Origin: Agathobaculum sp.
GTDB taxonomy: Bacteria > Bacillota > Clostridia > Oscillospirales > Butyricicoccaceae
NCBI RefSeq assembly: GCF_022775115.1
Contig: NZ_JALFLA010000010.1
Coordinates: 1 to 51,618, forward strand
DNA length: 51,618 nucleotides
Direction of reading: 5' to 3'
Each line of letters begins with the position of its first letter. Position 1 is the stretch's first letter. Both the position numbers and the translations under genes were made by a program. This document shows, one piece after another, positions 1-9,163 of this stretch. The notes below the pieces were generated by a model. It was not told the origin of the DNA. It saw nothing but the letters and a program-made list of their open reading frames with translations, and made no database searches.

Positions 1-1
1 G

Positions 2-232
2 GATATCACCGAGGAGACGATCACGGCGCGGCTCTATACCGCACATATGCCTGACCCCGATCTCATCATCCGCCCGTCGGGCGAGGTGCGTACCTCCAAC
101 TTTCTGCTGTGGCAGTCGGCCTATGCGGAATACTATTTTACCGATGTGCTCTGGCCGGATTTCAAAACGAGTGACATGGATGCGGCGATTGACGTGTTCA
201 ATCGACGAAACCGCCGGTTCGGCGGCGTATGA
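2..232 (+). CDS. uppS: Isoprenyl transferase (undecaprenyl diphosphate synthase), C-terminal part
   Basis: The 5' end lies outside the window; reading frame 2 is open from the first bases to TGA at 230-232. UppS condenses isopentenyl diphosphates onto farnesyl diphosphate to make the C55 carrier lipid for peptidoglycan. The fragment holds the C-terminal cis-prenyltransferase signature ([19 protein letters not shown], then the [14 protein letters not shown] segment), which includes the Arg and Ser residues that bind the IPP diphosphate. It is followed by cdsA, as in many Firmicutes. Confidence 0.95.
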   Translation, partial: DITEETITARLYTAHMPDPDLIIRPSGEVRTSNFLLWQSAYAEYYFTDVLWPDFKTSDMDAAIDVFNRRNRRFGGV

Positions 233-255
233 CCGAGGAGTGGGGATGCAACGAT

Positions 256-1074
256 ATGAAAACAAGAGTGTTGTTCGGTGTGTTCGGCTTTGTTTTTGTG
301 CTGCTGGCGTTGTATGTGCTGCCACCGGTGGTGCTCGAGCTGCTGCTCGCCGTGCTGTGTGTGCTGGCGACGTTTGAGCTGCTCGGTTCGACCAAGCTGG
401 TGTCCAACCGGCTGCAGCTGCTGCTGTGCAGTGTGGTTTCGCTTGGCTTGGCCGCGGGGCATTCCTCGCTCGTGCCGTTTGACCTGACCGCGGTTTGGCA
501 GGGGCTGGTGCTCGTGCTGCTGATCGGCTCGTTCGCCATCGAGCTGCGCTTTCACGACAGCATGAGCACCGCGCAGGTCGCGTGGAGCTTTTTCGGCGCG
601 CTGATCGTGCCGTATCTGCTGCTCAGCCTGCTGCGTATTTTCCAGATGGAATACCACCACGGGCCGGTCATCGTGCTGCTGCCGCTGCTGGCCGCGTGGG
701 GCGCGGACACCTGCGCGCTGTTTGCCGGCGTTTTGTTCGGCAAGCACAAGCTCGCGCCGGTCGTCAGTCCGAAGAAAACGGTCGAGGGCGCGGTCGGCGG
801 CGTGCTGGGCGGTGCGGTGCTCGTGCTGCTGGCAAGCCTGCTGATGAACGCGATCTTCAAACTGCAGATACCGTTGTGGGCAGCGGTGCTGCTCGGCGGT
901 CTGGGTGCGGTGCTGGGTGAGATCGGCGACCTGTCGTTCTCGGTCATCAAGCGGCAGGCGGGTATCAAGGATTACGGCAGCATTTTCCCTGGACACGGCG
1001 GCGTGCTCGACCGGTTTGACAGTGTGATCTTTGTAGCGCCGCTGGCTGAGATACTGTTCCGTATTATTTGGTGA
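256..1074 (+). CDS. cdsA: Phosphatidate cytidylyltransferase (CDP-diglyceride synthase)
   Basis: CdsA converts phosphatidate and CTP to CDP-diacylglycerol, the precursor of the membrane phospholipids. The 272-residue protein is almost entirely hydrophobic helices. Near residues 226-257 it carries the family signature: SVIKR, then KDYGSIFPGHGGVLDRFD. An in-frame ATG at 229 would overlap the uppS stop, but it has no ribosome site. The ATG at 256, with a GGGG run about 10 bases upstream and a typical CdsA N-terminus (MKTRVLFGVFGF), is preferred. Confidence 0.95.
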   Translation: MKTRVLFGVFGFVFVLLALYVLPPVVLELLLAVLCVLATFELLGSTKLVSNRLQLLLCSVVSLGLAAGHSSLVPFDLTAVWQGLVLVLLIGSFAIELRFHDSMSTAQVAWSFFGALIVPYLLLSLLRIFQMEYHHGPVIVLLPLLAAWGADTCALFAGVLFGKHKLAPVVSPKKTVEGAVGGVLGGAVLVLLASLLMNAIFKLQIPLWAAVLLGGLGAVLGEIGDLSFSVIKRQAGIKDYGSIFPGHGGVLDRFDSVIFVAPLAEILFRIIW

Positions 1075-1121
1075 GTGGCGGGGCGCAGCCCCAAAGGGCC
1101 GCGGATAAAGGACGGTTATGG

Positions 1122-2255
1122 ATGAAAAAAATTGCAATTTTAGGATCGACGGGGTCAATCGGCACGCAAACTGTCGATATTCTGCCCTCAATTAATGCCG
1201 AAGTCGTTGCATTGACGACCAATAAACGCATAAAATTACTCGAGGAGCAGGCGCGCCTGCTACGCCCGAAAATGGTCTGCGCGTATGATGAGCAGGCCGC
1301 GCGTGCGCTCGCCATCGCCTTGGCGGATACCGATATCCAGGTGCTCTCCGGTATGGACGGCCTTGTGGCCTGTGCGGCCGCGTCGGGCGCGGATATCGTC
1401 GTGACCGCGGTGGTCGGTATGATCGGCCTGCTGCCGACGCTTGCTGCAATCGAGGCCGGGCTGGACATCGCGCTTGCCAACAAGGAGACACTGGTCTGTG
1501 CAGGCGAGCTGGTCATGCGCGCGGCGCGTGAGCGGGGCGTCAGGATATTGCCGGTCGATTCCGAGCACTCGGCCATTTTCCAGTGCATGCAGGCCGCGGG
1601 GTGCAACCGCGCCGATAAGCTGCTGCTCACCGCGTCGGGCGGGCCATTTTTCGGCAAAAGCGCGGCTGAGATGCGCAGCGTGACGCGCGAGCAGGCGCTG
1701 GCGCATCCGAACTGGTCGATGGGTGCGAAGATCACGATCGACTCGGCGACCATGATGAATAAGGGGCTGGAGCTGATCGAGGCGATGTGGCTGTACGACA
1801 TGGCGCCCGAGGATATCGAAATCGTGGTGCACCGGGAGAGCATCGTCCACTCGGCGGTCGAGTTTGCGGACGGCTCGGTTATCGCGCAGCTCGGCCTGCC
1901 CGATATGCGCCTGCCCATCCAGTACGCGCTGACTTATCCGCAGCGCCTGCCCTGCAAGACGCCGCGTATGCATCTGACCGAGATAGCCAAGCTGACCTTT
2001 TACGCGCCTGACGAGGCAGCCTTTCCCGCGCTTATGCTGGCGAGGCGTGCCGCCGCGCAGAAGGGCGACCGGGGCGCGGTGCTCAACGGTGCGAATGAGG
2101 CCGCTGTCGGCCTGTTTTTACAGGACAAAATCGCCTTTGGCGAGATTGCCGAGCGCGTGGCAAAGGCGCTCGACGGCATATCATACCAGAAGAATGCCAC
2201 GCTGGACGACCTGCTCGCGGCGGACAAAGCCGCGCGCGCGCTGGCCATGGCGTGA
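1122..2255 (+). CDS. dxr: 1-deoxy-D-xylulose 5-phosphate reductoisomerase
   Basis: Dxr turns DXP into 2-C-methyl-D-erythritol 4-phosphate with NADPH, the committed step of the MEP isoprenoid pathway that feeds UppS. The 377-residue protein has the NADPH loop GSTGSIG at residues 8-14, NKETLV near 120, the metal/substrate motif SEHSAIFQ near 147 and SATMMNKGLE near 205-214. The frame is open further upstream, but the start at 1122 is set by AAAGGA at about 1107-1112 and the canonical MKKIAILGSTG beginning. ispG, a later step of the same pathway, lies two genes downstream. Confidence 0.96.
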   Translation: MKKIAILGSTGSIGTQTVDILPSINAEVVALTTNKRIKLLEEQARLLRPKMVCAYDEQAARALAIALADTDIQVLSGMDGLVACAAASGADIVVTAVVGMIGLLPTLAAIEAGLDIALANKETLVCAGELVMRAARERGVRILPVDSEHSAIFQCMQAAGCNRADKLLLTASGGPFFGKSAAEMRSVTREQALAHPNWSMGAKITIDSATMMNKGLELIEAMWLYDMAPEDIEIVVHRESIVHSAVEFADGSVIAQLGLPDMRLPIQYALTYPQRLPCKTPRMHLTEIAKLTFYAPDEAAFPALMLARRAAAQKGDRGAVLNGANEAAVGLFLQDKIAFGEIAERVAKALDGISYQKNATLDDLLAADKAARALAMA

Positions 2256-2288
2256 GCATCCGCAGACGGATCGGAGAGGAGACCTGAG

Positions 2289-3326
2289 TTGCTGCAAATC
2301 ATTCTTGCAATCGCCGCGTTCGGTATGCTCATCATCGTGCATGAATTCGGCCATTTTATCACGGCCAAGCGCGGCGGTGTGCAGGTCAATGAATTCTGGG
2401 TCGGCATGGGGCCGACCCTGCTGAAAAAAGAATATCACGGAACGCTGTACCGCTTGAACCTGCTGCCCTTTGGCGGCGCGTGTGTGATGGAGGGCGAGGA
2501 CGGTGAGAGCGAAAGCGAGCACGCCTTTGCCAAGGCCAAGCTGCCCCGACGTATTTTGATTGTTGCGGCGGGCGCGCTGATGAACTTTCTCGTTGGCTTT
2601 TTGATTTTTCTGGCGATCGTGCAGCCAAACGGAGCGAACGGCGGCTACATCATCTCGACGGTCGAGAGCGTCGACCCTGCCAGCACAGCGGCGGGCGCGG
2701 GCGGCTTGCAGGCGGGGGATGTGATTTTGAAGATCGACGGCTATCGCATCCTGCAGCGGCAGGATATCAGCACTGCGCTCGCCCGCGGGGCGGATACGGT
2801 ATATGAGGTCGTCGTCCGCAGGGACGGCACGCGCGTGACGCTGCCCGGCGTGCGGCTGGAGGCTACGCTCGACGGCGCGGACGGACGCAAGCTGATCGGG
2901 CTGAACTTCGCCGAGCAGCCCGCGACTCTTGCGCTGCGGGTGAGTATGGCGGTGCGCACCTCGGTCAACTGTGCGCGGCTGGTTTGGTCGAGCCTTGGAC
3001 AGCTCATCACCGGGCAGGTGGGCGTCGATCAGCTGTCCGGGCCGGTCGGCGTAGCCGAGGTGATGGCTGACACGGCAAAATACAGCATGCGCAGCTTTTT
3101 CCATCTGGTTGCGTTTATTTCCATCAACCTCGGCGTGATGAACCTGCTGCCGCTGCCCGCGCTGGACGGCGGCCGGCTGGCCTTTCTGCTGCTTGAGGGG
3201 GTTCGCCGCAAGCCGGTGCCGCCCAAGTACGAGGGCTATGTTCACGCCGCCGGTATGCTGCTGCTGCTCGCGCTGATGGTCTATGTGACCGGACAGGATA
3301 TTCTGCGCATCATAACAAGAGGATAG
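2289..3326 (+). CDS. rseP: Site-2 intramembrane zinc metalloprotease RseP (M50 family)
   Basis: This is a polytopic membrane protease that cuts transmembrane substrates such as anti-sigma factors or signal-peptide remnants. The zinc motif HEFGH is at residues 18-22, a PDZ domain spans roughly residues 115-195, and the third metal ligand sits in NLLPLPALDGGR near residue 290. The length of 345 residues is normal. It uses a TTG start at 2289 behind a strong AGGAG sequence. The position between dxr and ispG is conserved in Firmicutes. Confidence 0.95.
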   Translation: MLQIILAIAAFGMLIIVHEFGHFITAKRGGVQVNEFWVGMGPTLLKKEYHGTLYRLNLLPFGGACVMEGEDGESESEHAFAKAKLPRRILIVAAGALMNFLVGFLIFLAIVQPNGANGGYIISTVESVDPASTAAGAGGLQAGDVILKIDGYRILQRQDISTALARGADTVYEVVVRRDGTRVTLPGVRLEATLDGADGRKLIGLNFAEQPATLALRVSMAVRTSVNCARLVWSSLGQLITGQVGVDQLSGPVGVAEVMADTAKYSMRSFFHLVAFISINLGVMNLLPLPALDGGRLAFLLLEGVRRKPVPPKYEGYVHAAGMLLLLALMVYVTGQDILRIITRG

Positions 3327-3330
3327 CAAA

Positions 3331-4377
3331 ATGAAACAGACAAAGCAAATCAAAATACGGGATGTGTTGGTAGGCGGCGGCGCGCCGGTCGCTGTGCAGT
3401 CGATGACCAATACCGATACCCGCGACGCAAAGGCAACGCTCGCCCAGATCGGTGCGCTGGCTGAAGCAGGCTGCCATATCGTGCGCTGCGCTGTGCCCGA
3501 TATGCAGGCCACCGAGGCAATGAAGGAAATCTGCGCCAAAAGCCCGCTGCCGGTTGTGGCGGATATCCATTTTGACTACCGGCTGGCGCTTGCCTCGATG
3601 GAGGCCGGTGCGGATAAGATTCGCCTGAATCCCGGCAACATCGGCGGCGCGGAACGCGTGCAGGCGGTCGTCAAGCTGGCCAAGGAGCGCGGTGTGCCCA
3701 TTCGCATCGGGGTCAATTCCGGCTCGGTTGAAAAGCATATTCTGGAGAAATTCGGCGCGCCGACGCCCGAAGCCATGGTCGAAAGCGCGCTTTACCACGT
3801 TGGTCTGCTGAACGACTGCGGTTTCGACGATATCTGCATCTCAATCAAGTCTTCATCGGTGCCGTCCACTATGCGCGCCTATCTGCTCGCACACGAAAGG
3901 ACCGACTATCCGCTCCACCTCGGCGTGACCGAGGCGGGCACCGAATATATGGGTACGGTCAAATCGGCTGCGGGCATCGGCGGCCTGCTGGCGCTGGGCG
4001 TGGGCGATACGATCCGCGTTTCGCTGACCGATGACCCGGTCAAGGAGATCTACGCGGCAAACGCCATTTTGCGGGCGGTCGGCCGGGCGGAGGATGGCAT
4101 AAACGTCGTCTCCTGCCCGACCTGTGGACGCACCCGCATTGACCTCATCGACATCGCAAAGCAGGTCGAGCAGCACTGCGCCGCCATCCATGGCAAAAAG
4201 CTCAAGGTCGCGGTCATGGGCTGCGCGGTAAACGGCCCGGGCGAGGCGCGTGAAGCCGATCTGGGCATCGCGGGCGGTGACGGCGTCGGTCTGATCTTCC
4301 GCAAGGGCGAGATCGTCAAAAAAGTGCCGCAGGAGCGTCTGGTAGACGAGCTGATGGCAATGATAGGAGAGACGTGA
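3331..4377 (+). CDS. ispG: 4-hydroxy-3-methylbut-2-enyl diphosphate synthase (IspG/GcpE)
   Basis: IspG is the [4Fe-4S] enzyme that reductively opens methylerythritol cyclodiphosphate to HMBPP in the MEP pathway. The 348-residue protein has the cluster ligands C262 and C265 (CPTCGRT) and C298, with E305 in GCAVNGPGEA. The N-terminal TIM-barrel motif VAVQSMTNTDTRD is also present. It begins four bases after the rseP stop, so the two are probably translated from one mRNA. Confidence 0.97.
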   Translation: MKQTKQIKIRDVLVGGGAPVAVQSMTNTDTRDAKATLAQIGALAEAGCHIVRCAVPDMQATEAMKEICAKSPLPVVADIHFDYRLALASMEAGADKIRLNPGNIGGAERVQAVVKLAKERGVPIRIGVNSGSVEKHILEKFGAPTPEAMVESALYHVGLLNDCGFDDICISIKSSSVPSTMRAYLLAHERTDYPLHLGVTEAGTEYMGTVKSAAGIGGLLALGVGDTIRVSLTDDPVKEIYAANAILRAVGRAEDGINVVSCPTCGRTRIDLIDIAKQVEQHCAAIHGKKLKVAVMGCAVNGPGEAREADLGIAGGDGVGLIFRKGEIVKKVPQERLVDELMAMIGET

Positions 4378-4422
4378 CCACCGCTGCGCGGGCATGGCAA
4401 ACAAATAGAAGGATGGGAGACT

Positions 4423-7400
4423 GTGGCTGGCAAACTAATCGATTTATTTGAAAACTGCAAAGCGATCGCCGCTGAACAGCACCTCGCCGCAGGCGAGGTG
4501 CGTTCGCTTGCGTTTGGGGATGATCGCACGGTCATGGTGGTTGAGGTGGGACTGAACGCGGTCGTCAGCCGCAGGACGCTGGCTGAGGTCGAAAAGCACC
4601 TTGCAGGACAGTATGGTCTGCACCGCGTCTGTATCGAGCCGCGCTATACCATGCCGGACGGGCCGACCACGGCCTATATCGAAACGCTATATGAGGATAT
4701 GGCCGACCGTATGCCCTCGGCGCGCGGCTTGCTGGATTGCGCCGGGTGGCGGTATACGGATGGCGCGCTGCAAATCCCGATGGATGAGGTGAGCGAAAAG
4801 CATTTTGCTCATGCGCTGCAGCATCTGGAAGCGCGTATCCACCGTGAGCTGGATATCATCTGCCCGGTGCGGGCGGTGTGTATGGCGTTTCCGGACAGCG
4901 CGCCGTCCCCCGGTACGCCGGGGCGCGAGGAAATATTGCAGCAGGCGGCTGCCCAGGCGGCATCCGCCGCGCCGCGCGCGGCAAAGCCGAAAAAGCCGCG
5001 TCCCGCGCCCAAGCCGGAGAGCGGCGGCTACCAGCGCCCGCGCACGGAAAAGGTGCGCGAGGACGATTTGATCTTCGGCAAGCTGATACAAGATCCGATC
5101 GTATCGGTCAACGAGGCGATCGCAGCCTACGATATGGTCACCATTCAGGGAGAGGTATTTTTTACCGACAACCGGGAAATACACAGCAAAAAGACCGGCA
5201 AGGATTATGTCAAGCTCGCCTTTGACATGACCGACCGCACCAACTCGGTGCGCGTGTCCAAGTTCCTGCCTGCGGACAAGGCAGGGGACACGGCCGCGTC
5301 AATCAAGAACGGCCTGTACTGTACGGTGCAGGGCAGGATGACCTTTGACTCCTTCGCCAAGGAGATGGTGCTCGAGCCGACGGCTATCGTCAAGGCCAAA
5401 AAGCCGGTGCGGCAGGACAAGGCTGAGGGCATGAAGCGCGTCGAATTGCATCTGCACACCAATATGAGCGCGATGGACGGTATGTCGTCTACCGCGTCGC
5501 TGCTGTGCCGCGCGGCCAGCTGGGGACACCGCGCGATGGCGATCACTGACCACGGTGTGGCGCAGGCCTTTCCCGAAGCGCTGCACGCGCAGGAGGGCAA
5601 GCAAAAGGGCGTCATCGGCGATATGAAGATCATTTATGGTATCGAAGCGTATTACGTCAACGACGAGGACACGCTTTCGGTCGTGCGGGGGCGCTCGGCT
5701 GAGCCGCTGGACGGCACCTTCATTGTATTCGATCTGGAAACGACCGGTCTTAACCCCGCCAATGAGGAGATCACCGAGATCGCCGCCGTGCGCGTCACCG
5801 GGGGCGCGGTCGAGGATGCGTTCCAGACCTATGTCAACCCGCATAAGCCCATTCCGCCCCATATCACCGAGCTGACCGGCATTTCGGACGAAACAGTCGC
5901 AGACGCACCCGAGCTGAGCGAGGCGCTGCCGCGCTTTCTCGCATGGGCGGGCGAGGGCGCGTATCCGCTCGTCGCGCACAACGCAGGGTTTGACATGGGC
6001 TTTGTGCGCGCGGCGATGAAGCGGCTCTCCATCGAGCGGGAGCTGACCAGCATCGACACGCTGGAGATGAGTCGCATGATGCTGCCGCAGCTGAACAAAT
6101 ATAAGCTGAATATTCTGGCCAAGGAATTGCAGGTCGGCCCGTTTGAGCACCACCGCGCAAGCGAGGACGCGGCCGTGCTGGGGCGTATCTTTGTCAAGCT
6201 GCTCGCGCGGCTGCGGGAGGAGTGGCACGCGGTCACGACTGCGGACATCAACCCGGTGCTCGCAGCGGCGACCGACCGCAAAAACAAGCTCAAAAACCTG
6301 CCGCGCTACCATTTTATCATTCTGGTGAAAAATCAGGCGGGACTGCGCAATCTATATCAGCTTATCTCTAAGAGCTTTCTTGAATATTACAACAAGCGTC
6401 CGATCATGCCGCGCTCGGAACTGATCCGCCACCGCGAGGGGCTGATTTTCGGCTCGGCCTGCGAGGCCGGCGAGGTGTTCCGCGCGCTGACGGGCGGCGC
6501 GGAGGACGAGGAGCTTGCGCGGCTGGCCTCGTTTTACGATTATCTCGAGATACAGCCGATCGACAACAACCGCTTTATGATTGCCAAGGGCATCGCCCGG
6601 GACGAGGAGCAGCTGCGCGACTGGAACCGCAGGGTGCTCGCCCTTGCGGACAGGCTGGGCAAGCCCTGCTGCGCGACCGGCGATGTGCACTTCCTCGAGC
6701 CGGAGGACGAGGCGTTCCGCCGCATTCTGATGGCCGGGCAGGGCTTTGGCGACGCGGACAATCAAGCGCCGCTCTATTTGAAAACCACCGATGAAATGCT
6801 GCGCGAGTTCGCCTATCTGGGTGAGGAGCGGGCATATGAGGTGGTCGTGAAGAACACCAACCTGGTGGCCGATTGGTGCGAGGTGATCCGCCCCGTGCCG
6901 CGCGAGAATTACCCGCCGCACATCGATGGCTGCGAGGACGATCTGCGCAATATGTGCTACGAAAAAGCAAAGCGCATTTACGGCGATCCGCTGCCCGATG
7001 TGGTGCAGGCGCGCCTTGACCGGGAGCTGAACTCGATCATCGGCAACGGCTACGCGGTGATGTACATCATCGCGCAGAAGCTGGTCACCAAGTCGCTCGC
7101 GGACGGCTATCTGGTCGGCTCGCGCGGCTCGGTCGGCTCGTCGCTGGCGGCCTATATGTCGGATATCACCGAGGTCAACTCACTCGCGCCGCATTACCTG
7201 TGCCCGGATGATAAATATGTCGAATGGCATGAAGAGTATTCATGCGGCGTCGACCTGCCGGATAAGCGCTGCCCAACCTGCGGCAAGCCGCTGACCAAGC
7301 AGGGCTTCCACATTCCGTTTGAAACATTTCTGGGCTTTGAGGGCGATAAAGTGCCCGATATCGATCTGAATTTTGCGGGTGAATACCAGTCGCGCATCCA

Positions 7401-8799
7401 TCATTACACCGGCGAGATTTTCGGCCACGACCATGTGTTCCGCGCGGGTACGATCGGCACGGTGGCCGAAAAAACGGCCTACGGCTATGTGAAAAAGTAC
7501 ATGGACGAGCGCGGCATCGAATGCTCGCGCGCCGAGGAAAACCGTCTGGCCGCGGGCTGCACGGGCGTGCGACGCACATCGGGGCAGCATCCGGGCGGTG
7601 TGGTCGTCGTGCCCAAGGAGATCGAGATTTACGACGTTTGTCCCGTGCAGCACCCGGCGGATGACCCCGATTCGGACATCATCACGACGCATTTTGAATA
7701 TCATTCGATCGACGCCAATCTTTTGAAGCTCGACGAGCTGGGACACGACGACCCGACCATGATCCGCCATCTGGAAAACCTGACCGGCGAGAACGCGCAG
7801 CAGATTCCGCTGGACGACCCGGACACGATGAGCCTGTTCCACTCGTGCAAGGCGCTGCGGTATACGGGGGACAATCCCGATACCGACCCCATTCTGGGCG
7901 ACCTCGGCTGTCTGGCTGTGCCCGAGTTTGGCACAAAGTTCGTGCGCGGCATGGTGCGGGAGACCCATCCCTCGACCTTTGCCGAGCTGGTGTCGATTTC
8001 CGGCCTGTCGCACGGCACGGACGTATGGCTGGGCAACGCGGCCGAGCTGGTGCGGCAGGGCATCCCGTTGTCGGGCTGCATCTGCTGCCGCGACGATATC
8101 ATGAACTACCTGATTTTGCAGGGCGTACAGCCCAAGCTGGCCTTCAAAACGATGGAGTCCGTGCGCAAGGGCAAGGGACTGACCGAGGAGATGGAGAGCG
8201 CGATGCGCGCGCAAAATGTGCCCGAGTGGTATATTGATTCCTGCAAAAAGATCAAGTACATGTTCCCTAAGGCGCACGCGGTTGCCTATGTGATGATGGC
8301 TTTCCGCATCGCGTGGTTCAAGGTGCACCGGCCGCTCGCGTTCTATTCGGCGTATTTTTCCGTGCGCGCCAAGGGTTTTGACGCTTCCTGCATGATCCGG
8401 GGGGACAAGGTGTGCATCGACAAGATCAAGGAATTGCAGATGAAGGACCGCGAAAAGACGATTACCGCGGCCGAAAAGGAAATGATGACCACGCTGGAGG
8501 TCTGCCATGAGTTTTACCGCCGCGGTTTTACCTTTGCGCCGATGGATGTGTATACCTCGGACGCGGTCAACTTCCTTGTCACGGAAAACGGGCTGATTCC
8601 GCCGTTCACCTCGATGCCCGGCATCGGCGAGCAGGCCGCGCAGAACATCGTGGAGGAGCGGCAGAGGGGTAGGTTCCTCTCTGCTGAGGAGTTGGCCGTG
8701 CGCTGCCCCAAGGCATCCAAGGCGGTGATCGAGCTGCTCGACCAGATCGGTGCGCTCGGCTCGATGCCCAAGACAACACAGATATCGCTGTTTGCGTAA
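4423..8799 (+). CDS. polC: DNA polymerase III alpha subunit, Gram-positive PolC type
   Basis: PolC is the main replicative DNA polymerase with built-in proofreading. The 1458-residue protein begins at GTG 4423 behind GGATGGGAGA. In order: an N-terminal domain, a linker rich in Pro, Ala and Lys near 155-205, an OB fold near 230-320, the first PHP part (VELHLHTNMSAMDG, about 339-352), the inserted DEDD exonuclease (FDLETTGLNP, about 436), the rest of PHP, a fingers motif GSRGSVGSS near 899, a zinc ribbon with Cys pairs at about 939-955, and the palm motif PDIDLNF near 977. It closes the conserved uppS-polC block. Confidence 0.98.
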   Translation: MAGKLIDLFENCKAIAAEQHLAAGEVRSLAFGDDRTVMVVEVGLNAVVSRRTLAEVEKHLAGQYGLHRVCIEPRYTMPDGPTTAYIETLYEDMADRMPSARGLLDCAGWRYTDGALQIPMDEVSEKHFAHALQHLEARIHRELDIICPVRAVCMAFPDSAPSPGTPGREEILQQAAAQAASAAPRAAKPKKPRPAPKPESGGYQRPRTEKVREDDLIFGKLIQDPIVSVNEAIAAYDMVTIQGEVFFTDNREIHSKKTGKDYVKLAFDMTDRTNSVRVSKFLPADKAGDTAASIKNGLYCTVQGRMTFDSFAKEMVLEPTAIVKAKKPVRQDKAEGMKRVELHLHTNMSAMDGMSSTASLLCRAASWGHRAMAITDHGVAQAFPEALHAQEGKQKGVIGDMKIIYGIEAYYVNDEDTLSVVRGRSAEPLDGTFIVFDLETTGLNPANEEITEIAAVRVTGGAVEDAFQTYVNPHKPIPPHITELTGISDETVADAPELSEALPRFLAWAGEGAYPLVAHNAGFDMGFVRAAMKRLSIERELTSIDTLEMSRMMLPQLNKYKLNILAKELQVGPFEHHRASEDAAVLGRIFVKLLARLREEWHAVTTADINPVLAAATDRKNKLKNLPRYHFIILVKNQAGLRNLYQLISKSFLEYYNKRPIMPRSELIRHREGLIFGSACEAGEVFRALTGGAEDEELARLASFYDYLEIQPIDNNRFMIAKGIARDEEQLRDWNRRVLALADRLGKPCCATGDVHFLEPEDEAFRRILMAGQGFGDADNQAPLYLKTTDEMLREFAYLGEERAYEVVVKNTNLVADWCEVIRPVPRENYPPHIDGCEDDLRNMCYEKAKRIYGDPLPDVVQARLDRELNSIIGNGYAVMYIIAQKLVTKSLADGYLVGSRGSVGSSLAAYMSDITEVNSLAPHYLCPDDKYVEWHEEYSCGVDLPDKRCPTCGKPLTKQGFHIPFETFLGFEGDKVPDIDLNFAGEYQSRIHHYTGEIFGHDHVFRAGTIGTVAEKTAYGYVKKYMDERGIECSRAEENRLAAGCTGVRRTSGQHPGGVVVVPKEIEIYDVCPVQHPADDPDSDIITTHFEYHSIDANLLKLDELGHDDPTMIRHLENLTGENAQQIPLDDPDTMSLFHSCKALRYTGDNPDTDPILGDLGCLAVPEFGTKFVRGMVRETHPSTFAELVSISGLSHGTDVWLGNAAELVRQGIPLSGCICCRDDIMNYLILQGVQPKLAFKTMESVRKGKGLTEEMESAMRAQNVPEWYIDSCKKIKYMFPKAHAVAYVMMAFRIAWFKVHRPLAFYSAYFSVRAKGFDASCMIRGDKVCIDKIKELQMKDREKTITAAEKEMMTTLEVCHEFYRRGFTFAPMDVYTSDAVNFLVTENGLIPPFTSMPGIGEQAAQNIVEERQRGRFLSAEELAVRCPKASKAVIELLDQIGALGSMPKTTQISLFA

Positions 8800-8814
8800 G
8801 GAGGTTTTGACACC

Positions 8815-9159
8815 ATGGCAAAGTATGAAAAGCACCTTTCCGGCGATTTTGACGCGCTGCTCGCCCGGCTGAACGGAGGCATCTTGCACGGCAGCCTGTC
8901 CGCCTCATATGAGGATGGCTCGGACTGGCAAGCGGGCGGCGTGCGCTGCGCGGTGCGTGTGTATGAGCGGTACAGCATGATGGGTGGCAACCGCGTCAGC
9001 ATGAACCTGACGCTGGTCGGCAGCGGGCGGTCGCTGTTTTTGTCGGCCATCACCGCGGGCGGCAGTCAGGCCGTGTTCTGGAAGCTCAACACGATCGGCG
9101 AGGAGAACTTTCTCGCCTGTGTGGAGGATATCGTGGAAGGGTACACCGGGGGAGTGTGA
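8815..9159 (+). CDS. Small conserved protein, DUF6054-like
   Basis: The 114-residue soluble protein begins 15 bases after the polC stop, with AAGGAGG as the ribosome site. It resembles proteins I recall as DUF6054: an N-terminal KHLSGDFDALL segment, then VRVYERYSMMGGNRVSMNLTLVG and a Gly-Ser rich SAITAGGSQA loop. No signal peptide, membrane segment or catalytic motif is visible. The next gene starts four bases downstream, so the two are probably co-transcribed with polC. The family name is from memory and the function is unknown. Confidence 0.75.
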   Translation: MAKYEKHLSGDFDALLARLNGGILHGSLSASYEDGSDWQAGGVRCAVRVYERYSMMGGNRVSMNLTLVGSGRSLFLSAITAGGSQAVFWKLNTIGEENFLACVEDIVEGYTGGV

Positions 9160-9163
9160 GCCG

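Noticed and set aside
133-1191. Long minus-strand open frame opposite cdsA
   Set aside because: It is a GC-driven shadow: Arg/Gln/His-rich product, no ribosome site, and CdsA on the other strand has all family motifs. The same applies to the long antisense frames over dxr, polC, hisD and znuA.
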